Below are positions 46,474 to 55,145 of a stretch of 64,000 bases of DNA, piece after piece (the first letter of the stretch is position 1; the number at the start of each line of letters is the position of its first letter). The notes below the pieces were generated by a model. The model was given only the letters and a program-made list of their open reading frames with translations, had not been told where the DNA came from and searched no databases. Source of the stretch: Calliphora vicina (lineage: Eukaryota > Arthropoda > Insecta > Diptera > Calliphoridae); the NCBI RefSeq assembly GCF_958450345.1, contig NC_088780.1, positions 64,069,533-64,133,532 of the forward strand, given 5' to 3'. Both the position numbers and the translations under genes were made by a program.

Positions 46474-47024
46474 AGCCAGTTTTTGACTTCGTATTTAAAT
46501 ATGAATTATATTTAAGTTCTATTTAAATGTGAAAATGAGTTTCTCAGTGCTTTTTTAAATGATACTTAAATGGCCGACGTTGGTCATTTAAATTCTATTT
46601 AAGTTTCATAAACTACCATATGTTTTTGACAGCTGACTTTTGTTGTTTGGTTTTTTTCACTCTATTGTAGTAAAAAAAAAAACAAACAACAGCGTCTTGC
46701 TAAAAAAAGCGTCTTGCAAAAACTACTATTCCGATGCGGGGCAATTGGAGCTTCTTTTGTGCATTTTCCTACCAATAATTTTATTGTTTAATAAACTTTT
46801 ATTTCTTATTGGCCAAAATGTATCAATTTTTGTTTTGGTTGAACAGCTGTTTTAAGCAAAACTATCGATAAATTTTTGATATTTAGTAGTGCTACCATAC
46901 TTTTATCTTATTTAAATAAGACAAATTATGTAGCACTGAAAAACTCAAACTGTATTTAAATACAACTTAATTTTAAGTTAAAATTAACAAAATACGTATT
47001 TAAATAACAAGTCAAAAACTGGGC
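46474..47024. mobile_element. MITE with CCAGTTTTTGACTT ends
   Basis: GCCAGTTTTTGACTTCGTATT at the left faces AAGTCAAAAACTGGGC at the right, with further facing ATTTAAAT words and a GTTTCTCAGTGC / GCACTGAAAAACTC pair inside. TSD uncertain. The 71-residue ORF inside is not recognised. Confidence 0.65.
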
Positions 47025-47274
47025 ATAAGTACCTATGTATATTGTTAAATAGTGATATTCAGTTTTTAGAAAATACTATATTTCAGAAAATAAAGCATCC
47101 TTGTTTATCGGTATTTCCAATTTTTGATTTTTTTATATTTTTTGTGGTAATTAATGAAAAAGTTTTTTTTTTTAACGGGACAAATGGCGTCCCGTTCAGA
47201 GTATCGCCGGGACACGGGACATTCGACTCTAAAACTGGTCAGTCCCGTCGAAAACGGGACGGTTGGCAAGTCTA

Positions 47275-48634
47275 ATGTTAATAGAGTAATTAAAAATAAA
47301 TTAGACTTGAAAAAATCACCGGGATATGATTTAATAACGCCATCAATGATTAAGAACCTACCAAATGTGGCAATAATTGTGCTATCTATATTGTTTAATG
47401 CGATCTTGAAACTAGGAATTTATCCAAAAAATTGGAAAATTTCTCAAATAATAATGATACCTAAACCGGGTAAAGATTTAACCCTGCCATCTTCTTATAG
47501 ACCTATTAGCCTACTCCCTTGTTTGTCGAAGTTATTCGAAAAAATACTCCAGGAAAAGATAATACCTTTTTTGAATGATGGAAACATTATCCCAGTACAC
47601 CAATTTGGTTTCCGTGAACATCATGGCACCATTGAACAGGTCAATCGTTTAACTGGAGAGATTCGAAAATCTTTTGAATTAAAGAAATATTGTTCTGCCA
47701 TCTTTTAGACGTTGCTCAGGCTTTTGACAAGGTATGGCATAAGGGTCTAATACATAAAATCAAATGTTTACTACCACTATGTACTCATAAATTGCTGGAG
47801 TCTTATTTATCGAATAGACTTTTCAGAGTTAAGTACAATGATTATTTGACGAGAGAATGCAAGATTGGAGCTGGCGTTCCACAGGGAAGTGTACTAGGAC
47901 CTACGCTATATTTGATTTACACCTCCGACCTCCCTACGTGCGATAAACTAACAATTTCAACATTTGCTGATGATACCGCCATTATTAGCTCAGACGAAAA
48001 CCCACTCATGGCATCTAGTCAACTACAGAATTACCTCGTACGTGTGGAGTCATGGTTGAAAAACTGGCGAATAAAGGTAAATGAGCTGAAAAGTAAACAT
48101 GTTACGTTCGCTCTAAGGAGAGGAAATTGCCCACCTGTCACACTCAACAACGTTAATATACCGCAGTCTGATTATGTCACCTACCTTGGTATTCATCTAG
48201 ATAGACGGCTTACTTGGCGCCGACACATAGAAACCAAGAGACTTCACATGAAGTTAAAAGCCTCTAGCTTTCATTGGTTAATCAGTGACCAATCAAAATT
48301 AAGCCTTGAATATAAAGTCATCCTGTATAAGACCGTTTTAAAACCAATTTGGACATATGGAATTCAATTATGGGGAATGGCTAGCAACACCAGTATTGAT
48401 CTTATACAGAGGGCCCAATCTAAAATTCTTAGGACCATGACGGGAGCACCATGGTACATAAGAAATGAAAACATCCACAGAGACTTAGAAGTGACATTGG
48501 TAAAGGAAGAGTTCGAGAAAGTCCGTGAGAAATATATTGTGAAGCTGCGAAACCATCCCAATACGCTTGCAAGACAACTTGTGCAGACCCAAACCCGATC
48601 CAGGCTCCGTAGAGCAGATCTACCACCCCGCTAA
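47275..48634 (+). pseudogene. Jockey ORF2 reverse transcriptase half
   Basis: Resumes exactly at the second ATGTTAAT with RVIKNKLDLKKSPGYD, then IPKPGKDLTLPSSYRPISLL and HQFGFREHHGT. A 1-nt loss in a T-run near 47702-47706 shifts the frame just before the AFDKVWH block with the first catalytic Asp. The second frame has GVPQGSVLGP, FADD (about 47963-47974) and YLGIHLDRRLTWRRHIE, and ends RRADLPPR. Apart from this shift and the hAT insert the RT looks complete, so the copy is young relative to the others. A 3' UTR of 150 bp leads to the poly(A). Confidence 0.9.
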
Positions 48635-48755
48635 GATGAGTGACAGTTTACCATAATGGCTCTCTTGCTGAAGAGCAAATAGTTTTAATTTTAGTTATAA
48701 GATTTAAATACTTATTGTAAGGTCAAAATAGACAGATTCAATAAATCAATAAAAC

Positions 48756-48787
<32 letters not shown>

Positions 48788-48955
48788 ATATTCTAAGCTT
48801 ATTAACAAAAAAATTATTGTTTACATAAATAATTAAAGCCCTCACTATTCAATTATCTACACTATATTAAGTTTAAATACTTATTTGTTAAATTTTTCAT
48901 TTTGGTTTTTTGACATTTGTTAAGACCAATCGTGGTTTTTGTAGAACTGACAGCA

Positions 48956-49534
48956 CACGTTTTTCATTGAAATTGGGAAATTTTAACAATTTCACCACTG
49001 GCGTCAAAGGAAATATTTTTAAATATTTGGAATTTGTAATAAAAAGAATTCGAACTATTATATATTTCTTAATCGAGTTTTTTTAAACAAAGCAGTATTC
49101 TACAAGGTCTGAAGATCCTTTTAGAATAAAATCAAACCTTTGATATACTTGACACGGTTTCGGTCTCCGGGGTTAACGTTTTACAGATTATTTAAAGTCT
49201 TCAGTATATATGTTCCACGTATTGATTAATATGTATTATTCTGAATTTGTTCTTTAAAACTGAGCAATACTATAAATTAATGACTTATTGATCAAATCCT
49301 TAAATCACCAATCAACCGCTGTAACGTCAATTAAGGTGTATATCTTACATAAATCACAATTCGATACAGGTTTTGTCAATAAGTCTTTATTGACCATTAA
49401 TTCTACGTCTCAGGTCCCCAAATGCTGGACAGTCACAGCTTCTACAGAAGTTGTTGTAAAAGATTTTTAACCATTGATCATGTATGTACACTAGGATTCC
49501 TAATTTTTTTTTTGGAAATTTCTCTTTAAAAATA
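48956..49534. other. No gene recognised
   Basis: AT-rich sequence after the truncated MITE B end. The 60-codon ORF at 49288 has no features. Confidence 0.4.
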
Positions 49535-50308
49535 AAGAAGTGGCCACTTAAAATCCGTACGGATTAAAGTGAGAATAACTTTTAAGCGAAACAACGTATG
49601 TTAACATTTTATACGTGAAATTAAAGGTAATTTATTAAGCTTTAAAAAAAATATAACTGTAGGTTTATGTGTCTTTATTGCAAATAAATTTTCTGGCTTT
49701 TCTTATGCCTCCCATTAATAGCTGCACAACTTTTCTTCCCACTTCTACCGTTATTCCAGCATATTTATTCCACTTTGTTTACGTTTAACAATTGCCCAAT
49801 ATATCTCAACTGGACGAAGATTTTGGCAATTTGTGTTTTGGTATAACATCAATATTATTCTCATTATACCACTTCATAGTTGTATTTGAGTAATGACAAC
49901 TTGTCATTGAATAATGGCATCTTGGGTAAAACTTTGTATCAGATGTGTGATGTCTTATAAATGACAGCAATCGCTTTTCCAAACTCTCTTTTTATATATA
50001 ATTCTGAAAATTCTTTAAAAACATATCTGAAAAAGCAAAATTTTTGATCTGATATCTGCCGAAAATCAGATATTGGTTATCTTATAACCCGACAAAGTAG
50101 GATTTTCTAGATATTTCTGCACAATTATTTCTCTAGCTTATTTTTCCATTGTGTCTACACTTTTTAAAACTAAACATAAAGACTTGCAATTCATTGTAGA
50201 ATAACGGTAGATTTGTTGTTAAAAACGTATGTAAATATTTTTCCATTTTGATATGGGGGCGTTGTTATGATTACTACAGTGCGTACGGATTTTAAGTGGC
50301 CACTTCTT
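49535..50308 (-). mobile_element. Mariner/IS630-superfamily element remnant
   Basis: Inverted ends AAGAAGTGGCCACTTAAAAT and its reverse complement lie next to TA on both sides (49533-49534, 50309-50310). The ends contain the palindrome AAGTGGCCACTT. The minus strand at about 49930-49740 reads CHYSNTTMKWYNENNIDVIPK and, after a shift, NCQNLRPVEIYWAIVKRK. These are the blocks around the second and third catalytic acidic residues in this superfamily (LRPVE carries the last one). Frameshifts and missing N-terminus: a pseudogene. Confidence 0.75.
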
Positions 50309-50310
50309 TA

Positions 50311-50883
50311 TAGTATTATTTTAGCACAAATAATTTTTTGACAATCGAATGATTCGATTATATCCTGCAATTTAAACAACTTAATTTTTGTAACCCCAAC
50401 TAAAATTTTTGAGCCACAACAGAAAATTCAGAAAAAAATTTTTAAAAAAAGTTATTTAAAACAGAAAAATTAACATTTCTAGTAGGTTGACTTAATACAA
50501 ATTAAAATTTTATGTTCTTAGAAAATTATTGAGATGCTTGACATTACAACTAATTATTTAGAGAAAATAATTTGTTGGGATTTATTTACATATGTATGTA
50601 CATATCGCACACCCAGTTCAAAAGTGACACAACTCAAAATTAATTTTTCGGGTTATATAAACTAGCTAGAATGTAACTAGCTAGAATAGTGAACAATGTC
50701 TTAAATTGAGTAGTCCTAATTGCATCGGTTATTTTAATAGTCCCGTTAAATGGAATTGGTTTGATAACAAAATCGTATTTACTGTATACGTTTTTAAGTC
50801 AATTGACTTTTTTCAGCAGTCAATGCAGTTTGCCGCTTTAATGGTCCTAGACTATGAGTTCCAGTTCCAATTTCGTTTATTAT
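50311..50883. other. No gene recognised
   Basis: AT-rich. The plus ORF at 50706 has no recognisable domain. Confidence 0.4.
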
Positions 50884-51110
50884 CTAGTATTTGCCATTAG
50901 AGAATAATGATAGTGTTACTCCATTTATTCTAGAGGTAACAAATTGAGTGATTTTGGACCTCCTTGTGAATAGTACTAGTTCTGTTTTGGCTGGATTTAC
51001 TTCAAGCTCACATTCCTGGCACCATTCTAATATTTTCCCGTAGTTACATCGTCCGCATAAGCAGGAGTTGTGCAACATGTTTGCTCCATTGTTTTTAGCA
51101 GAGTGCTGAT
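50884..51110 (-). pseudogene. Fragment of a second type of non-LTR reverse transcriptase
   Basis: Minus-strand reading gives TPAYADDV (the catalytic YADD box, about 51060) and, after a gap and frame change, KILEWCQECELEVNPAKTEL with VLFTRR and INGVTLS. This order is typical of RTs from LOA/I/R1-like elements and differs from the FADD type of the Jockey copies. Only about 75 codons remain. Confidence 0.75.
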
Positions 51111-51580
51111 ATTAAGATTCCAGAGCAGTGAATCTAATTCTTTTTAATTTTCAAGAATTAGATCAGTATTAACAAAATTTTTAAAAATTTCGGTATTGTA
51201 ATAGTTGGACTAAAATTTATATTAGAGCTTGTATTAACCTTGGGAAGTTGAAACTAGAAGCTTACCCCCATATGCATAAACTGTTTATAAATTTATCAAA
51301 GGTTTATAAAACAAAATTTCCATACAAAATCTGTTTCATAAACCTTTGATAAATTTATAAACTGTTTATGCATATGAGGGTAATTTTCTAAACTATTTTT
51401 ACTCAAAACTAAAAAAATTTCCAACAGAGTTTAACACATTTTTTACACAAACTGATAAATTTGAATGTTTTCCCTTTAAAATAATTTGTAAACTAAGCGC
51501 ATGCGGGCTAACATTATCATATTTGACAAAAATATTCAGAGTTGTACTATTTTATTCAGTGTCATAATAATCTGTCTAGA
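51111..51580. other. Hairpin-containing spacer
   Basis: At about 51270-51380 CCCCATATGCATAAACTGTT faces AACTGTTTATGCATATGAGG, with arms near 45 bp: a small foldback. Otherwise nothing recognised. Confidence 0.6.
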
Positions 51581-51588
51581 CTCTAGAC

Positions 51589-51689
51589 CAGGGAAAGGCA
51601 AAGTTGTTTATTTCTCTACAATGCGTGTGCACACGTACGTAAGAGAAGAGTAAATGAAAAACGCGGCGCCCATGTTTTGCCTTTCCCTG
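51589..51689. mobile_element. MITE family H, 101 bp (first of the CTCTAGAC chain)
   Basis: Ends CAGGGAAAGGCAAA and TTTGCCTTTCCCTG. CTCTAGAC at 51581-51588 and 51690-51697. The interior GTACGTGTGCACACG-type sequence also occurs at 52162-52255 in the opposite sense. Confidence 0.9.
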
Positions 51690-51697
51690 CTCTAGAC

Positions 51698-51981
51698 CAA
51701 TGATGTTCATTTCATTGTGCTTTCGCGCTGAGTAAAAACACACATATTCTTATTCTCTTTAAAAGAGCGTAACAAATGTCTCATTTTTTCAGAAATTTCG
51801 GTCTATAATGTGTATTCTTTTATTTCCTTAAAATTTAAATTACATTCATTTAATAAATTGGTTATATCTAGCAAAAATTCTAAATCTAAACATTCTTTAT
51901 TTTGTTCTTATTTTAAGTGTTTGACATTATGTTTGCTGGGTAGCTCTCTCACCAATACATCTTCATTTTTGAACATCACTG
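51698..51981. mobile_element. MITE family G copy 2 (second in the chain)
   Basis: Ends CAATGATGTTCA and TGAACATCACTG. CTCTAGAC at 51690-51697 and 51982-51989. Reverse-oriented homologue of 5409-5801, about 100 bp shorter. Confidence 0.9.
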
Positions 51982-51989
51982 CTCTAGAC

Positions 51990-52695
51990 CAGTAATGCGC
52001 AGCCCATACCACAATTGTGGAAAATAAAATCACACGTATTCTTATGCTCTTACATTTTAGTAGTCGTTGTCCACTCAACGAGACAACTAGGAATACGCAT
52101 GAGCACTGGTGTATGACTTTTTTTTTATTTTTTCAGTTTTTGTATTTGTGTGTTTGTAGGTCAGGGAAAGGCAAAACATGGGCGCCGCGTTTTTCATTTA
52201 CTCTTCTCTTACGTACGTGTGCACACGCATTGTAGAGAAATAAACAACTTTTAATCAGTCTAGCTTGAGAACTCAAACAAGCAGGTTGTGTATCGTTTTT
52301 TATCGTACAATTTAAGAATCAGCGTTGCCAGTGAAAAAAAAAATATGTCCCAACATTTAAAGATGTATAATGAACAATATGAGATTTTACATTTTTAATT
52401 GGGGAAAAGCGACGAAAGTTTACTGGCAACACCGATTCGTGGTGAGAGCGGAGAGAGTGTATAACTAACACAATCGTAAAATGCAATAGTATAGGTTGCC
52501 TTTCCCTGTTGTAGGTGCACTGAATAAAATAAAGAATTGAATGTGTTGGTGAGAGTAAGTGTATTGGTGAGAGGGTTTATTTTTGCAGAGCGTAAAAATA
52601 CACACAATTCATTCAGTTTCTTGATGTTGTTGTGGATATTTTATTTTTTACCCAAAAGAGCACACAAATTAAATGCCTCTTTTTGCGTACCACTG
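51990..52695. mobile_element. MITE family I (third in the chain), with nested MITE H
   Basis: Ends CAGTAATGCGCA and, reverse-complemented at the right, CAGTGGTACGCA. CTCTAGAC at 51982-51989 and 52696-52703. About 350 bp without the nested 52162-52508 element and its duplication. Confidence 0.85.
52162..52508. mobile_element. MITE family H, 347-bp version, nested
   Basis: Ends CAGGGAAAGGCAA and TTGCCTTTCCCTG. The exact duplication TTGTAGGT lies at 52154-52161 and 52509-52516. Its left 95 bp match the 101-bp copy inverted; the extra 245 bp are internal sequence absent there. Confidence 0.9.
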
Positions 52696-52703
52696 CTCTA
52701 GAC

Positions 52704-52878
52704 CCATAGTAGGCGTTCATATTGTTGAGGTTACGATAATTTTCGTCAAACAACCCGAATGTGAACAAAAGAGCGTAAAAATACACACAATTCATTCAGT
52801 TTCTTGATGTTGTTGTGGATATTTTATTTTTTACCCAAAAGAGCACACAAATTAAATGCCTCTTTTTGCGTACCACTG
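52704..52878. mobile_element. Truncated MITE family I (probable fourth in the chain)
   Basis: The last about 110 bp are the same as 52586-52695 and end GCGTACCACTG. CTCTAGAC precedes it (52696-52703) and GTCTAGAC follows (52879-52886). The left terminus is poorly preserved (CCATAGTAGGCG), so this could instead be a partial tandem copy of the neighbour. Confidence 0.65.
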
Positions 52879-52935
52879 GTCTAGACAGTTAAAGAGAAAT
52901 CTAGAGTGCAGATGGCAGTCATAGACAACAACTAG

Positions 52936-53092
52936 ATAGGTAACTGAGAGCCAAAAACCTAAGTCTTTTGTCAAAAACCTAATTCATGAGAATGTATTGC
53001 ATGTATTTTGTTATTGTATGTGTGAAAAGAGAGTAATTTTTCCATATATATTACTCTCTCCTTCCGTTCTATGTGTTTATTCTATGATGGCA
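52936..53092. mobile_element. MITE family A copy
   Basis: Contains GGTAACTGAGAGCCAAAAACC, AATTCATGAGAATGTATTGC and GTTCTATGTGTTTATTCTATG as at 8500-8622. It directly abuts the LTR fragment that follows. Confidence 0.75.
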
Positions 53093-53410
53093 GTGTTATA
53101 AATAGTTGCAGAGGTTGCAGTCGATAGTCAGTTTATCAGAGACGCTATTCGAATAAACATCAACTGAGTGCCTTAAAGTGTGCTGTATTTTTCAAGTGAA
53201 TTCGTGTACATTATAAAGTGTCTGTATTTCTGAGAATTTATTAACGTGTATAAAAAAACATTGAGTGACTATTTAATTCTGTTGTTGTACATTTTTAAAT
53301 AAAAAGTTGTTACAATTTTCAAACTACTAAACGGCTTTTATTTGCAATCAAAAATATCCGGTTTATTTAAAGGAAATAAACCAGCGTTTTGAAAAGGTTA
53401 AAACGTAACA
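53093..53410 (+). mobile_element. Gypsy-type LTR fragment (R/U5 part)
   Basis: From GTTATAAATAG through ATAAACATCAACTGAGTGCC to the LTR edge ACGTAACA. It matches the reverse complement of 33842-34160. It lacks the U3 part, which was replaced by the MITE A copy. No primer site follows, so it is a partial solo LTR. Confidence 0.85.
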
Positions 53411-54188
53411 ATATTAATCTTATCTTTTGAATTTTTCCACCACAAAAAACGTTTTTCTTTAGTTGTCCCGGTTAATTTTATTGTTTACCTTTTTTGGTCT
53501 TTGTTTTAATTTTCTATGTCAGCTGTTCAGCGGTGCCACTTGTCTCTATTTTGTTGTATATTGTATGAAAACATTTTCTACCCAGTTAAAGTCGATTCAA
53601 TTTAAATCATACTTTAATTTTTACTGTAGTTGGGAAATAATATAAAGCGGGTTTTTAATTAAAAGTTGTTTTTAAATAGAACCGACTTTAGTGTTTGACT
53701 ATGATTATGGGTCCATGTATTTTTACAAGAAATGGTAAAGTCGAAAATAGTCGGAAAGTCTAAAATAGTCGAAATAAGTCGATTAACTAAAAAGTCGAAA
53801 TTTCGAAAAGTCGACTTTTCATAAATTACCAAAAGTCGAAATTTCGAAAAGTCGACTTTTCATAAATTACCAAATGTCGAAACTTCGAAAAGTCGACTTT
53901 TTAAAAACCGGAAAAGGTCGAAAAGTCGACTTTTTGTTTTTGCTATAGAAACCTACACTTGACGCTTTTCTTCATTTCTAAAATGGCAACACTGCAGAGA
54001 ACACTTATAAGGTGGTGGCAATTCAATGGCAACACCAATAACAAAAACAACATCATACATATTGTTTTTGTAAATTTGAATAGTTCTGTTGTTTTTGTTG
54101 CACTATTTGCAATAAGAAACAAAAGTTTGACACTCGTATATATCAGCATTTAAAAAAATCTCTATAGCGATTGACTTCACCCTGTAAA
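53411..54188. other. Upstream region with MITE J and GTCGAC repeats
   Basis: At 53795-53905 a 43-bp unit (AAAAGTCGAAATTTCGAAAAG, then TCGACTTTTCATAAATTACC) is repeated about 2.5 times. MITE family J ends near 53954 (TAGGTTTCTATAGC, reverse complement). ATGGCAAC half-sites occur at 53983-53990 and 54026-54033. No coding exon recognised. Confidence 0.6.
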
Positions 54189-54202
54189 TCTGCCATGGTA
54201 AC
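54189..54202 (+). promoter_or_regulatory. Candidate RFX X-box
   Basis: TCTGCCATGGTAAC matches the X-box consensus RYYNYY-AT-RRNRAC at 13 of 14 positions (first base T instead of purine). The right half ATGGTAAC is perfect. It lies 222 bp upstream of the acetyltransferase ATG and 957 bp upstream of the IFT139 ATG. RFX factors bind X-boxes to switch on ciliary genes, which suits IFT139. Confidence 0.6.
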
Positions 54203-54410
54203 AACAATTTCGTTTGGTTGATATATTTTTTCACAGGATCATACATAGACTGAGTCTATGCACCTATTTTTCTGTGGAAAGGGATTTATTTTCACTAATT
54301 TGTTTTCGTTGAATTGTAATTAAGGAAAATTTCTTGTTTCGTAAGTATGTATATTATTTAGTTCTTCACTATTTCTATCAACTTCTTTGTTTACTGCACA
54401 GTATTTTGAA

Positions 54411-55068
54411 ATGATACGCACCTTAAAATTTGGCAAACATTTACGACGTTTTGTTATTGACAACAGATTTAAAAATAGAGTGCTCCCCAGTGAATTGCAG
54501 AAAACATTTCCCGAAGCATTTAATATTCGTACATATCATCAGCTTTATGATTTAGCTGATAGTCGAAAGGTGACGGCAGTTGCGGAAGAGACAAATGTAG
54601 CTATCAAATTACAAACCTCAATGAATGTTAGATCTTTCTCGTCTGCAACTGATAAAGCGAATGATGGTATTGAATTGATTGTGAGGCATGATCCTGATGA
54701 AGGAAAGTTTTATATTGAAGTTGCTGGCGCTGGTAGTGCATATATTGAATACGATAGAACAGACGAGTTGATTGTTTTCAAGCACACAGATGTCCCAGAA
54801 GAACTAGGAGGTCGGGGAATTGGAAAAATACTAGCAAAGGTCAGCTGACCAAATACATTCTCATGCACTTCAATCACTTCATTACATATTGTCATTAAAT
54901 TCCAATGTCTTATTTCCTCTCCTTGAATAAGAACTTTTATTTTTTATTTTTCAGGAAGCTTTGAACTATGTGGCCAAAAACGATTTGCAGCTAGAAATAC
55001 AATGTTCTTTTTTACGTAAATATGTTTGTAAATATGAACCCAAGTACATAAAATATATACAAAAATAA
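54411..55068 (+). CDS. NATD1: NATD1-type GNAT N-acetyltransferase-like protein, two exons
   Basis: Exons 54411-54839 and 54955-55068 join in phase 0 (AAG|GTCAGC ... TTTTTCAG|GAA) and give 180 residues. A likely 5' UTR intron of 61 bp (GTAAGT at 54341, ACAG at 54398-54401) favours the ATG at 54411 (MIRTLKFGKHLRRFV) over upstream in-frame codons. The C-terminal 95 residues match NATD1: HDPDEGKFYIEV, then IEYDRTDELIVFKHTDVPEE, the acetyl-CoA loop GGRGIGK (residues 133-139) and ALNYVAKNDLQLEIQCSF, with a final KY-KYI. The N-terminal 80 residues are basic and hydroxylated with VRSFSSA, so a mitochondrial presequence is plausible (inference). The substrate of NATD1 is not established. AATAAA overlaps the stop (55064-55069), and the next gene starts 77 bp later. 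Confidence 0.85.
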
Positions 55069-55145
55069 AATTGTCCTTTAAGCGAAAGTTTATCAGTAGA
55101 AATCCGTTTATGTTCTATTATATATTGTAATTGGGGACTGTAAGT

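Larger units (their letters stand above)
37375..47274 (+). mobile_element. hAT-type element in Jockey ORF2; first left end in array copy 1
   Basis: Ends TAGACTTGCCACC (left; repeated at 40628 and 43881) and TAGACTTGCCAACCGTCCC (right, reverse complement, at 47274). The 8-bp duplication ATGTTAAT is at 37367-37374 and 47275-47282 and restores the ORF2 frame when removed. The true insert corresponds to 43881-47274 (3.4 kb). It contains a short coding-like frame from ATGATCAGAGAAC (about 48 codons), nested MITEs and minisatellites, and no recognisable hAT transposase domain. Confidence 0.8.
36022..48785 (+). mobile_element. Jockey-like element (5'-truncated) swollen by insertions and the array
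   Basis: Begins a few bases before AGAACCAAATGATTCAAATT, the ORF1-ORF2 junction, and ends in a 27-28 nt A-run after AATAAATCAATAAAA. ACATATTCT duplicates at 36013-36021 and 48786-48794, possibly 12 bp with one mismatch. ORF2 is cut by a hAT element at codon 437. Removing the array surplus and the hAT insert leaves about 2.8 kb of element. Confidence 0.9.

Noticed and set aside
47154..47274. N-terminal part of the 184-codon ORF upstream of the RT (starting MKKFFFLTG)
   Set aside because: It is hAT terminal sequence read through in frame; RT homology starts only after the ATGTTAAT duplication.
54840..54954. Reading the 153-codon acetyltransferase frame as the complete protein
   Set aside because: The GNAT fold would stop just after the acetyl-CoA loop; a clear donor and acceptor join the missing C-terminal strand and helices in exon 2.
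55131..55145. Upstream TTG start for IFT139
   Set aside because: Not an ATG, and the family alignment begins at the Met at 55146.
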